From Helicobacter sp. (GTDB lineage Bacteria > Campylobacterota > Campylobacteria > Campylobacterales > Helicobacteraceae), in contig JAFLSC010000021.1 of the NCBI GenBank assembly GCA_022511145.1, positions 1 to 35,037 of the forward strand: 35,037 nucleotides of DNA. The letters run 5' to 3'. A program made the translations under genes and the position numbers. Shown here in pieces: positions 16,452 to 24,692 of the stretch. Below the pieces are notes generated by a model. It was not told the DNA's origin. It saw nothing but the letters and a program-made list of their open reading frames with translations, and searched no databases. How positions within the stretch are numbered: the stretch's first letter is position 1; the number at the start of each line of letters is the position of its first letter.

Positions 16452-16475
16452 TTTATCTCCTTAAATAAATGTGGG

Positions 16476-16506
16476 ATTATACAGCATTGGAGTAACTCTA
16501 AGTCAA
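16476..16506 (-). promoter_or_regulatory. MerR-type promoter (19-bp spacer) of the DMT permease gene
   Basis: On the minus strand TTGACT (16501-16506), a 19-nt spacer and TATAAT (16476-16481). The spacer contains the dyad TTAGAGT-T-ACTCCAA (6 of 7 positions match). A 19-nt spacer with a central dyad is characteristic of promoters untwisted by MerR-family activators. It lies 24 nt upstream of the start codon. Confidence 0.7.
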
Positions 16507-16524
16507 GGGGATTTTTGAAATTTG

Positions 16525-16626
16525 CTAATCTAATGGCATTATTCCTTTTACAATGAGATGACATTCATTATAATAGGTGCCGTGAAGATACTCAAAAAAT
16601 CTTTCGCAATCCTCTTTAAGGAGTGT
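16525..16626 (-). pseudogene. unidentified 33-codon open fragment, possible gene remnant
   Basis: Between two stop codons the minus strand reads a coding-like 33-residue stretch, with ERFFEYLHGTYYNECHLIVK in the middle, and no start codon. The 251-nt gap between the permease and the NAD(P)-binding gene holds nothing else recognisable. It may be the 3' end of a decayed gene. I do not recognise the family. Confidence 0.3.
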
Positions 16627-16702
16627 CTAAACCCCATCTTTTAAGCCTCGCTCATTATAATGTTTCAAAGTTTAATTAAATCCTAAAAAACAAAGCCAAA
16701 AC

Positions 16703-17404
16703 CTATTTTTCAATTACCCCTACTCTTTGCCTATCATATTTTGAATCAAGAGCAATTTCTATAATCGCAGCAGCAAAATCCGCATAAGAACCTTTGGATT
16801 CTCCTTTAGCATTAGTTTTAAACTCTTCACCAATAATTTCATATTTGCCTGTCTTTGGTGCAGTCGCGATAAATTCTGCAGGAGGACTCACATATACCCA
16901 GTGTAAGTCTTTTTGTCCTCTTAAAACTTCTAAAGACTCTGCATTTGCCTTAGCTGCACTTAAGTATTCTTTAGGAAAATCAGGCATATCCATTAGCATT
17001 TTTGTATGAGCCTTATCCATATACAAACTTCCTGCACCACCTACAACGATAAATTTTGCATTATTATCTTTTAAAATGCTGACTAAATGTTCCGTATGTT
17101 TTTTATACAAACTAAAATCTTTCCATTCTCCAAAAGCATCAACAATCACATCAAAACCCTCTAAATCCTTAGAATTTAATGCAAAAATATCTTTCTCTAT
17201 CACCTTAACCTTGCTATCAAATTGTGCTTTTTTGCTATTTCTAACAAAAGCACTTAGCTCTATGTCCTTGTTTAACAAAGCTTCTTTGACAATAAGACTT
17301 CCGGCTTTCCCACTTGCAGCAAGCACTGCCATTTTGATTTCCTCGCCTAAAGCACCCACACTTAAAAAACTTAAAAACAAAGCTAAAATCGCAAATTTTC
17401 TCAT
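16703..17404 (-). CDS. NAD(P)-binding Rossmann (NmrA/YwnB-like) protein with a signal peptide
   Basis: A 233-residue atypical short-chain dehydrogenase-like protein: MAVLAASGKAGSLIVKEAL is the dinucleotide-binding loop, followed by ELSAFVRNSKK, FDVIVDAFGEW, FIVVGGAGSLYMD and DLHWVYVSPPAEF. Unusually, a convincing signal peptide precedes the domain (basic RK, hydrophobic core, cleavage near GALG, residue 20), so it would be periplasmic. Starts 33 nt after hydE on the same strand; GAGAG is the likely ribosome-binding site. Catalytic activity and cofactor are unknown. Confidence 0.75.
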   Translation of the reverse strand: MRKFAILALFLSFLSVGALGEEIKMAVLAASGKAGSLIVKEALLNKDIELSAFVRNSKKAQFDSKVKVIEKDIFALNSKDLEGFDVIVDAFGEWKDFSLYKKHTEHLVSILKDNNAKFIVVGGAGSLYMDKAHTKMLMDMPDFPKEYLSAAKANAESLEVLRGQKDLHWVYVSPPAEFIATAPKTGKYEIIGEEFKTNAKGESKGSYADFAAAIIEIALDSKYDRQRVGVIEK

Positions 17405-17437
17405 ACGCCACTCTCTAATTCAATTTTATTGATTTAA

Positions 17438-19063
17438 TTAATCATTAATGTAAATTTCACCTCTAGGGAGATAATGGATTAATTGGTCAATAAAAGGTTT
17501 ATAGAACCGCATTGCTCCATCAACGATAATGCCTTGTGTGTTATAATTTTCTTCCATATCGCGTGAGAGATTTGCTAAAAATTCCGCTAGAGAATCTACA
17601 ATCCCAAAACACAAAAGCTCCTTTTCTACCCCTGCAAGTCTAAAGCTCATCACTGAGCGGATAGTTTTATAAGCATTAAGCAAAATCTCGCCTTCTTTAT
17701 TTTCTAAAGCAAAATCAATCCGCACTCCCTTAGTCCCCATAAAATCCCTAGCATAATCCAAAACAAGCTGCCTTGATTTTATCAAATCAAAATCCTCACT
17801 CAAGCCCAAAAAGATTCCACACACACCCAACAAATCAAGCAAATTATGTGAAATCTCCTCTTTTTGTGAGGGCATTAAAGTAAGCTTTTCAATTAGGTTG
17901 GGATAATTTTGAGTAAAATTCTCCAAAAGTTTTTGGGTAGTTTGGCTATTGCTCTTCAAATAATTTAAAAAATCCTTGAGATTGACAGGAATTTTAAAAT
18001 TCAAAGTTTCCTTGAAAGATTCTTGAAAATAAAGTAAAAATCGTGTCGTTTCCTCCCCAAAATAGAGAATATTTACCCTTTGGCATTGCTCTTGTTTAAT
18101 GGTTTGGAGAAAACTTTGTGGCTCAAATCCCTTATCAATTTTATCACACACTACCAAAGCGTTTTTTGCAATATTGACTTTTAAGGGTGCAGAATCTTCA
18201 GGGATAAAATAACAAAGCCCACTATCAATCTTTTCTTCATCAGGATTGATTTCCTCAAGATAGCAGCCCTCATAATCTGCTAAAAACTTGGTTAGTAGTA
18301 ATAAAAGTGGCTCATAGGGCAGGACACACAAAACCTCTTTGCTTGGGAAAAAAGGGACAAAAACGCTTTTGGGACGCAAACTCAAAATAGGCTTCTCAAT
18401 ACTAGCGAGGGCTTGTAATTCCTCATTTTGGGTTCTAAAAAACATTTGAGCAGCATTTAAACAAAAAGGCATAAAATAATAAGACTGCCCGATAGTTTTA
18501 GGCTGCTTTTCATCAAAGAGCCAAAGTCGCTTTTTGCCATAGCGTGTTTTTATAAAAATACTTTGATTAGCTTTTAGTTTTTGAGCTAAAGCGTCTAGGG
18601 CATTTTTCAAATCTTTGGAATTTTTGATAATTTGCTTTTTTGCATTATCAAAATAAGTCAGTTTCGTTTGGTGAAAATCAATAAAATCAAGCCACAAATT
18701 GCAGAAATTTTCACTCTCTGGATTGCTGATAAGCTCTAATTCATAAGGCGTAAGCAAATCCTTAGGAGATGATAGGACTTGATTAACTTGCGTTGGGTAG
18801 GGGTTATCCTCTAGCATTGCAATCTCTTTAAAGCACCATTGAAGTGATAGAGGAATCGCTTGTGAAAGTGCTTGAGAAAATGCTAAAATATTATCTTCCT
18901 CGCCCTCTAGCACAAAGACAATTTGATGAGAATCTTTTAACAATCCACAGGGACTAAGGGCATACTGCAACGCTTTGGATTTGAGGACTTTAATAAAAAA
19001 ATCTTGAATTTTACTTGTAGAATTAAGATTTTGTATCAGTGCAAAATTAAAGGAAACTCGCAT
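17438..19063 (-). CDS. hydE: hydrogenase maturation protein HydE
   Basis: Fifth gene of the hydABCDE cluster. The H. pylori counterpart HP0635 is required for hydrogenase activity. At 541 residues it has no transmembrane segment. The N-terminal part (ALSPCGLLKDSHQIVFVLEGEEDNI) and the C-terminal part (LLCFGIVDSLAEFLANLSRDM, then TQGIIVDGAMRF) recall the ends of the carbamoyltransferase HypF, so HydE may be a HypF relative; this rests on visual similarity only. Its ATG overlaps the hydD stop (TAATG). Not to be confused with the radical-SAM HydE of [FeFe] hydrogenases: no CxxxCxxC motif is present. Confidence 0.82.
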   Translation of the reverse strand: MRVSFNFALIQNLNSTSKIQDFFIKVLKSKALQYALSPCGLLKDSHQIVFVLEGEEDNILAFSQALSQAIPLSLQWCFKEIAMLEDNPYPTQVNQVLSSPKDLLTPYELELISNPESENFCNLWLDFIDFHQTKLTYFDNAKKQIIKNSKDLKNALDALAQKLKANQSIFIKTRYGKKRLWLFDEKQPKTIGQSYYFMPFCLNAAQMFFRTQNEELQALASIEKPILSLRPKSVFVPFFPSKEVLCVLPYEPLLLLLTKFLADYEGCYLEEINPDEEKIDSGLCYFIPEDSAPLKVNIAKNALVVCDKIDKGFEPQSFLQTIKQEQCQRVNILYFGEETTRFLLYFQESFKETLNFKIPVNLKDFLNYLKSNSQTTQKLLENFTQNYPNLIEKLTLMPSQKEEISHNLLDLLGVCGIFLGLSEDFDLIKSRQLVLDYARDFMGTKGVRIDFALENKEGEILLNAYKTIRSVMSFRLAGVEKELLCFGIVDSLAEFLANLSRDMEENYNTQGIIVDGAMRFYKPFIDQLIHYLPRGEIYIND

Positions 19064-19599
19064 TAATAGCCCTTATAAGACAATCTAGCAATGGCTTGTA
19101 AATCTTGATTATCCTTTTTTGTTATTGCAACACCTAATCCTCTCAACTCATCAATAGCTACTTGTTCCATTATTTTAGCAGCTTTTAAAACCTCATCTGA
19201 AATCTCAAAAGTAGGGTCAGTCCCAACAACAAAAGGTTTAACACCAATGATTTTAGTCGGGGGCAAATCTCCCATCATTTCAATCATTTTCAGAGTTTGG
19301 AGCATTTCAACTTCGTGGGCACTTCCAGCCCAAGTAATGCAATTAGGGATTTTATCAAAACTAAAATGATAGACATCGCCCACTTTTGCTTCATTAGCAT
19401 CAATGCAATCTAAAATCAATACAAAATCATATTGTGTAATCAGAGGAATAAGTCGCTGTGCTAGAGTCCCTCCATCAACAATTTCTACCTTATGTTCGCC
19501 ATCAAATTCATAGTTTAACTTAAGGAGATTAGAGAGATGAACCCCAATCCCCTCATCGCCAAAGAGAATATTTCCCACTCCTAAAACTAGGATATTCAA
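19063..19599 (-). CDS. hydD: hydrogenase maturation endopeptidase HydD
   Basis: Nickel-dependent protease (HyaD/HybD family) that removes the C-terminal tail of the large subunit once nickel is inserted. Signature GVGNILFGDEGIGVHL with the nickel-ligand Glu, then IVDGGTLAQRLIP, ILDCIDAN (second ligand Asp) and SAHEVEM with the His. Length 178 is normal. Coupled to hydE and 18 nt after hydC. Confidence 0.93.
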   Translation of the reverse strand: MNILVLGVGNILFGDEGIGVHLSNLLKLNYEFDGEHKVEIVDGGTLAQRLIPLITQYDFVLILDCIDANEAKVGDVYHFSFDKIPNCITWAGSAHEVEMLQTLKMIEMMGDLPPTKIIGVKPFVVGTDPTFEISDEVLKAAKIMEQVAIDELRGLGVAITKKDNQDLQAIARLSYKGY

Positions 19600-19617
19600 G
19601 CTAATGCCTTGAATGCT

Positions 19618-20301
19618 TTAGTTATGCTCTTGCTCAAACTTATTCCCATTAATGATTGTATCAATCCCTGAACCCGGGAATCTCGTAGAATTCCAAACTG
19701 CCATATAAATATGGATAGGGACAAAAATCACAAAAGCCCAAGTTAAAATATGATGAATCGCACGGACATTAGCAATCCCACCACAAATCACTTCAACAGG
19801 TTTAACCAAAGGAGCAATCATTCCCCCTAATCCTTGATGATACACATTTGCATACAAAGCAAGTCCGGTAACAGAAATTGCAATAATGAGTAACATCACA
19901 CCAATATAAGCAATATGCTGCAAAGGATTGTAAGTCCCTTTAAGTTCAGGGTGTCCGCCTAAGAGCAGGTAAGTTTTAAGAATCCTAATCCACACTAGAG
20001 GATTTAAGGTATCCAAAAAACTTCTTCGCTCAAGTCTGCATTCTTTTGTAAAAAGAAACAAATAAATCCTAAAAATCGTAACAGCAATAAGAATAAAGCC
20101 AAAGATTTGATGCCAACTTCGCATTAGAGCATTCAAGAATCCTACTGGCTCTCCTGTCATATTATCAGGGGCTAAAAATGGATAAGCAAGATAAAATCCT
20201 GTCGCCACCAAAGCAACAATCACAATCGCTCGAATCCAATGGAATATCCGCGTCAAAGCCGAAAATTCATAAATGGTTCGGTAAGTTTTGGTTGTCATCA
20301 C
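19618..20301 (-). CDS. hydC: [NiFe]-hydrogenase cytochrome b subunit HydC
   Basis: Diheme cytochrome b anchoring the hydrogenase and passing electrons to menaquinone. Four hydrophobic segments; heme-ligand histidine candidates in FHWIRAIV (segment 1), SWHQIFGF (segment 2) and [20 protein letters not shown] (last segment). Length 227 fits HydC/HyaC. It starts 12 nt after hydB, with AAGGGGGAAGTG as the ribosome-binding region. Confidence 0.93.
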   Translation of the reverse strand: MMTTKTYRTIYEFSALTRIFHWIRAIVIVALVATGFYLAYPFLAPDNMTGEPVGFLNALMRSWHQIFGFILIAVTIFRIYLFLFTKECRLERRSFLDTLNPLVWIRILKTYLLLGGHPELKGTYNPLQHIAYIGVMLLIIAISVTGLALYANVYHQGLGGMIAPLVKPVEVICGGIANVRAIHHILTWAFVIFVPIHIYMAVWNSTRFPGSGIDTIINGNKFEQEHN

Positions 20302-20313
20302 TTCCCCCTTATG

Positions 20314-22050
20314 TTAGATATTATAACCCATAGCAATAGGGTCAACTTTGTATTCCCCAATCTCATTCCCTTTAGTATCCATTAAATGCACCGCACAAGC
20401 AATACAAGGGTCAAAAGAATGAATAGTTCGGACAATCTCTAAAGGCTGAGTAACATCTTGAACCTTAATTCCCACCAACGAGGCTTCATAAGGTCCCATT
20501 TGGTTTTTAGAATCTTTAGGTCCTGCATTCCAAGTACTTGGCACAACCGCTTGATAGTTTGCCACTACGCCATCTTTGATTCTTACCCAATGGCTTAACA
20601 CGCCGCGTGGTACATTCCCAATATAGCGTCCTTTGTATTCTTTTTTGCTATCAATCACATAAGGAGCACAAGTTTCTTGGTCTCCACTTTTGAGATTTTC
20701 TACTAAAGAGTTGAAAGCTTCAATCCCATAATCAGCTGAAAGTTTGCATTCCAAAACTCTTGCTGCTGTTCTTCCTAAAGTCGTAAAAAGTGCTTCTATG
20801 GGCAATCCTGTGTCTTCTAGGAATTTTGTTGCAATTTGAGTAATGCGAGGATTTTTAGCTGCAAGTCCCACCACAATAGCCGCAAGCGGTCCTACTTCCA
20901 TAGGTTCACCATTGTAACGCGGGGATTTAATCCAGCTGTATTTACCTTCAAGATTTAAGGCTTTGGTTTGGATAGGATTGCCATCAGGTCCGATTGTACT
21001 TGCATCAACAAAACCAGTGTAATTAGGCTCTGTCTCCCCTTCATAAGGGTGCAAAGGTTTATCATTTTGATACCAAGAATGGGTAGCTTCCTCTGTGATG
21101 AGGCTTTCATCAATCTCTAAGAGTTTAGAAATATCGCCATTCCTTACTATCCCACTGCTATAAAGTGTTTCATTTTTATTCACAGGAATTTCAGCAAAAC
21201 ATAAGAAATTTTTAACACCACAACCTTTAAGGACACTAGGTTCATTTTTATAAACTTCTGCTGCCATCACAACATCAGCATAATAAGCACGATTGATAAA
21301 ATCAGAAACTTCTTTATATTTTGTGAGCCAATCTCCCAATCTTGAAGGGTCTAAAATATCTGCTACACAAGTAACACCACCCACGGTTAAGCTTTGAGGG
21401 TGAGGTTGTTTAGCACCAAAAATCGCCATTAATTGAGCGGCAACTCTTTGCACTTCGAGGGCTTTAAGGTAGTGAGATAGGACGATAAGATTTTGCTCAG
21501 GAGAGAAACGATAAGTGCTGTGTCCCCAATAAGCATTAGCAAAAGGTCCTAAGCCTTGTTTTGCACTTGCAAATTGTGTAACTCTCTCTTGCACTGCTTT
21601 GAGTTCGTCTGTCCCTGTGGCAATAGGATTTTTGCAATATTTAAAGGCTAATTCTGATGCTTTTTGAGGGTCAGCCTTAAGAGCAGAGGTTATATCGCAC
21701 CAATCTAATCCGTGCAGATGATAGAAATGTACTAAATGGTCGTGCAATACCAAAGAAATATTCATCAATGCTCTAACAAGTTCAGCATTATAAGGGATTG
21801 TAATACCTAAAGCATTTTCTACCGCGGTAATTCCTGCTTTATAATGTGAAAAAGTACAAACACCACAAATCCTTTGCACCATAAAACCAACATCTCTAGG
21901 GTCGCGGTCCCTTACAATCACTTCAATCCCACGCCAAAGGGTAGAACTAGAATAAGCATCGGTAATGACATTATTATCATCAACAATTACTTCAATCCGC
22001 AAATGTCCTTCAATTCTCGTGATAGGATCTACAATAATTCTCTTTGACAT
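20314..22050 (-). CDS. hydB: uptake [NiFe]-hydrogenase large subunit HydB
   Basis: Carries the NiFe(CN)2CO active site that oxidises H2 in the periplasm. The four nickel cysteines are Cys62 and Cys65 (RICGVC) and Cys549 and Cys552 (DPCIACAVH). The 23-residue tail after His555 is the peptide expected to be cut off by HydD. Starts MSKRIIVDPITRIEGHLRIEV, the family N-terminus. No signal peptide; it would be exported with HydA through Tat. Length 578 is normal. Group 1b-like membrane-bound uptake enzyme as in H. pylori and Wolinella. Confidence 0.97.
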   Translation of the reverse strand: MSKRIIVDPITRIEGHLRIEVIVDDNNVITDAYSSSTLWRGIEVIVRDRDPRDVGFMVQRICGVCTFSHYKAGITAVENALGITIPYNAELVRALMNISLVLHDHLVHFYHLHGLDWCDITSALKADPQKASELAFKYCKNPIATGTDELKAVQERVTQFASAKQGLGPFANAYWGHSTYRFSPEQNLIVLSHYLKALEVQRVAAQLMAIFGAKQPHPQSLTVGGVTCVADILDPSRLGDWLTKYKEVSDFINRAYYADVVMAAEVYKNEPSVLKGCGVKNFLCFAEIPVNKNETLYSSGIVRNGDISKLLEIDESLITEEATHSWYQNDKPLHPYEGETEPNYTGFVDASTIGPDGNPIQTKALNLEGKYSWIKSPRYNGEPMEVGPLAAIVVGLAAKNPRITQIATKFLEDTGLPIEALFTTLGRTAARVLECKLSADYGIEAFNSLVENLKSGDQETCAPYVIDSKKEYKGRYIGNVPRGVLSHWVRIKDGVVANYQAVVPSTWNAGPKDSKNQMGPYEASLVGIKVQDVTQPLEIVRTIHSFDPCIACAVHLMDTKGNEIGEYKVDPIAMGYNI

Positions 22051-22060
22051 TTATTCCTCC

Positions 22061-23212
22061 TTAATCTCTTTCTTTTTTGATATTAGATAAGATAGCGTGT
22101 GCTGCCATACCGATTGCTGCTACCCCTAAAAGTGTAATTCCGATATTATCTGCTGTTCTGTCTGCCCCACCAAAAAGAGGAGTATTATAAAGCCGATTTG
22201 CCACGGGTTCTTCAAAAGGTCCCATTGTATCCCAAAAATTTGGCTCACTACAACCAATACAGCCGTGCCCTGCTTGGATAGGCCAACTTGTATGGGAATT
22301 AAATCGTAATTTAGAGCAATTATTGAAAGTATAAGGTCCTTTACAGCCTACTTTATAGAGACAATAGCCTTGTTTTGCTCCTTCATCGCCAAATTTTTGG
22401 ACAAATTCACCCGCATCAAAATGCCCTCTTCTCTCACACAAATCGTGGATTCTAAGCCCATAAGCCCATTTAGGACGATTGAATGCGTCAGTGCTAGGAA
22501 GCGTTCCAAAGAGGATAAAATGCAAAACATTACCCACAATGTTTTTTTCGCTTGGAGGACAGCCCGGCACATTAATCACGGGTTTATTAGTAACTGCACT
22601 AAGAGGCTTAGCAGTCGTTGGATTAGGATTTGCCGCTTGAATACCGCCAAAGCTTGAGCAAGTCCCGATTGCAAAGATTGCTGCAGCATTTTCACTTGCG
22701 TGTTTTGCATTCTCTAGCCCAGTAGAACCTTGTGCACCAATTGTAAGATATTGCCCATTAAGCCCTGTGGGTATGCCTCCTTCTACCATAAGAACATAAT
22801 TGCCTTTATACCTTTCAATCGCAGATTCTAAATTTTGCTCTGCTTGATACCCTGCTGCTGCCATTATTGTTTCGTGATATTCTAAGCTGATATAATCAAA
22901 AATCAAGCTATCAATGCCCGGACCATCACTTCTTAATAAACTCTCGCTACAGCCAGTGCATTCTGCCATATGCAACCAAATCACAGGAAGTCTATCCGCT
23001 ACTTCAGCGGCTTTTGCTGTAAGAGGAACAAAACTTGCAGGGAGTGATAACATTGCCGTCATTGTCCCCGCCCATTTCATAAAATCTCTCCGTGAGATTC
23101 CGTTTTCTTTAAGCATTTTGGCAATGCTATTGCCCTTTTTGAGACCGGGTCGCTTTGATAAGCTCTCAAGTCTTTCTTGAGTTCGTTTTAGCAAGACTTG
23201 CTCTTTCTCCAT
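22061..23212 (-). CDS. hydA: uptake [NiFe]-hydrogenase small subunit HydA
   Basis: Iron-sulfur subunit that passes electrons from HydB to HydC. A Tat signal ISRRDFMKW (RR at 41-42) is followed by a hydrophobic core and a cleavage site around AKA (residue 69). Cluster-binding cysteines lie in AECTGCSESLL, IGTCSSFGG, VPGCPPSE, CLYKVGCKGP and GHGCIGCSEPNFW. A C-terminal hydrophobic helix (ITLLGVAAIGMAAHAIL) anchors it in the membrane. AAGGAG precedes the ATG. First gene of hydABCDE. Confidence 0.97.
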   Translation of the reverse strand: MEKEQVLLKRTQERLESLSKRPGLKKGNSIAKMLKENGISRRDFMKWAGTMTAMLSLPASFVPLTAKAAEVADRLPVIWLHMAECTGCSESLLRSDGPGIDSLIFDYISLEYHETIMAAAGYQAEQNLESAIERYKGNYVLMVEGGIPTGLNGQYLTIGAQGSTGLENAKHASENAAAIFAIGTCSSFGGIQAANPNPTTAKPLSAVTNKPVINVPGCPPSEKNIVGNVLHFILFGTLPSTDAFNRPKWAYGLRIHDLCERRGHFDAGEFVQKFGDEGAKQGYCLYKVGCKGPYTFNNCSKLRFNSHTSWPIQAGHGCIGCSEPNFWDTMGPFEEPVANRLYNTPLFGGADRTADNIGITLLGVAAIGMAAHAILSNIKKERD

Positions 23213-23252
23213 AATTACTCCTTTGGGTTTTTCAAAATTTTAGTGATTGTTG

Positions 23253-23289
23253 AATATATCTTAATTTTTATTAAAAAACACTAATAAAA
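23253..23289 (-). promoter_or_regulatory. hydA upstream region: -10-like site and 8-bp palindrome
   Basis: TTTTATTA and TAATAAAA (23266-23289) form a perfect inverted repeat with an 8-nt spacer. It ends 7 nt before a -10-like TATATT (23253-23258), itself about 40 nt upstream of hydA. That is where a regulator would compete with RNA polymerase. It does not match the known H. pylori NikR operator pattern well; no regulator can be named. Confidence 0.4.
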
Positions 23290-23338
23290 CAAAAAATATT
23301 CTAAATTGTTACTTTTAGTGTGTAGAATATTCTTTTGC

Positions 23339-23842
23339 TTAGAATTTGGATTGTTCTAATGCTAATAAGTAAGATTTCAAAGGGTGGCTATCACAACCCA
23401 AATAACCACCAATCGCTCCATTGCTTTTAATAACTCTATGGCAAGGAACAATAATAAGGTAAGGATTTTTGCTGTTTGCCCTCCCAATCGCTCGCGAAGC
23501 ATAGGGAATATTAATATACGAAGCAATTTCCTTATAACTGCGGGTTTGTCCATAAGGGATTTGGCAAAGAGCATCAAAAACTTTTTGACAAAAGGGAGAA
23601 AAACCCCTAAAATCTAAGGGCAAATCAAAAACAAATAATTTTCTATCAAAATAAGCTTGTAACTCTTTAGCGGCTTCTTGCAAGATTGGATTTTGAGAAG
23701 CTTGGGCAAAATTTTTGATTTGTAGGGGAATTTCTTTTATAAAGCTCACTTCAAGCAAATAAGAAGAATTTGCCCTTAGCTTTAAAAAGCCAAAAGGAAA
23801 AGAGAGATAAAGACAATCTAAATATTCGTTCTCTAACATCAA
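23339..23842 (-). CDS. ogt: methylated-DNA--protein-cysteine methyltransferase
   Basis: Repairs O6-alkylguanine by transfer to its own cysteine. The active-site motif IVPCHRVI (Cys134) and the DNA-binding segment IPYGQTRSYKEIASYI, SRAIGRANSKNP and GGYLG are complete. Length 167 is normal. The start is the ATG at 23839, or TTG at 23842 immediately before it. It follows the mreC stop by only 7 nt, with no good ribosome-binding site, so it may depend on translational coupling to mreC, whose reading frame here is set by a poly-C tract. Confidence 0.92.
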   Translation of the reverse strand: MMLENEYLDCLYLSFPFGFLKLRANSSYLLEVSFIKEIPLQIKNFAQASQNPILQEAAKELQAYFDRKLFVFDLPLDFRGFSPFCQKVFDALCQIPYGQTRSYKEIASYINIPYASRAIGRANSKNPYLIIVPCHRVIKSNGAIGGYLGCDSHPLKSYLLALEQSKF

Positions 23843-23849
23843 TTCTTTA

Positions 23850-24689
23850 TTATGGGGCTAATAAATAGGGGGGGGGGGGGGAAGAATCAGTTTGGTTATT
23901 ATCTTCAGCAGGGAATAATTCAAAACTTTCTGTATCAATAAGCCAATAAAATCGTGCAGTTTCACTTTCTATCGCCTTAATTAAAGCGATTTGATAGCCT
24001 TGACTTGAATCTACTGAAGAAACTTCCCCAACATAAATATTAGGGTAAAAAATCCCGTCATAACCGCTCGTGTAAATTTTATCTCCTGCTTTAATTTCCT
24101 GCTGTAACGGAATATAATCCACAATAAAGCCCCGATTAGTGTCATATTTAACAACTCCGGGCATTTTGTATTCTCCTATAATAACGCTATAACTACACTT
24201 ATCAGCTCCATTGAGATACCCTATTAAGCGGTTATTGCTATAAACTGCAATCCCTGCGGTTCGATTATTATCAATCAATCCAAAAATTTGTCCTTCTTCA
24301 TAGGTTTTATCACTTTTGAGTTCTAACCAAACTTTTTTATAATCATTAAGCTCAATATAAGAAATTGTCCGCACTAAAGTAACTTCTGGCAAATCTAGCT
24401 GAAGATAAGATTGCACAGAATTTAGAAGTTGATTGTATTCACTCGTGAGAGCTTCAAGAGAATATTCTGCTTGCTGCTTACTTTTGAGTTCATTAGAGAG
24501 GTATTTGATTTGTGCGGCTTGGTCAAAATGCCTTTTGATAAAGTTTGAAATATTGCTGTAAAAATTAAAAATTCCTATTTTAACTCCATCGCTTATATAA
24601 AGCACTTTGGATTGGATTCCTGTGGAAATTTTTGTCGATAAGAAAAAAATAACTCCGATACAAATTAGCCACAAAAGGAGTTTTTTCAT
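23850..24689 (-). CDS. mreC: rod shape-determining protein MreC
   Basis: Membrane-anchored periplasmic protein of the elongasome that organises peptidoglycan synthesis with MreB. One N-terminal transmembrane segment (LLLWLICIGVIFFLST), a coiled coil (about 50-95), then the beta-rich MreC domain (SNRLIGYLNG, DYIPLQQEIKAGDKIYTSGYDGIFYPNIYVGEV). The last residues SSPPPPYLLAP are encoded by, and after, a run of 14 C. Slippage would change only the tail: 13 C ends in IY, 15 C ends in a 10-residue tail whose stop overlaps the ogt start. It starts 3 nt after mreB. Confidence 0.94.
   Translation of the reverse strand: MKKLLLWLICIGVIFFLSTKISTGIQSKVLYISDGVKIGIFNFYSNISNFIKRHFDQAAQIKYLSNELKSKQQAEYSLEALTSEYNQLLNSVQSYLQLDLPEVTLVRTISYIELNDYKKVWLELKSDKTYEEGQIFGLIDNNRTAGIAVYSNNRLIGYLNGADKCSYSVIIGEYKMPGVVKYDTNRGFIVDYIPLQQEIKAGDKIYTSGYDGIFYPNIYVGEVSSVDSSQGYQIALIKAIESETARFYWLIDTESFELFPAEDNNQTDSSPPPPYLLAP
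23868..23881 (-). repeat. poly-C(14) slippage tract at the mreC 3' end
   Basis: Fourteen consecutive G on the plus strand, C on the coding strand, encoding most of the Pro run in the MreC tail, 26 nt before the ogt start. The length makes it hypermutable. Confidence 0.9.
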
Positions 24690-24692
24690 TTT

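Noticed and set aside
17438..19063. Radical-SAM HydE of [FeFe]-hydrogenase maturation.
   Set aside because: No CxxxCxxC motif, and the cluster is clearly a [NiFe] hydrogenase.
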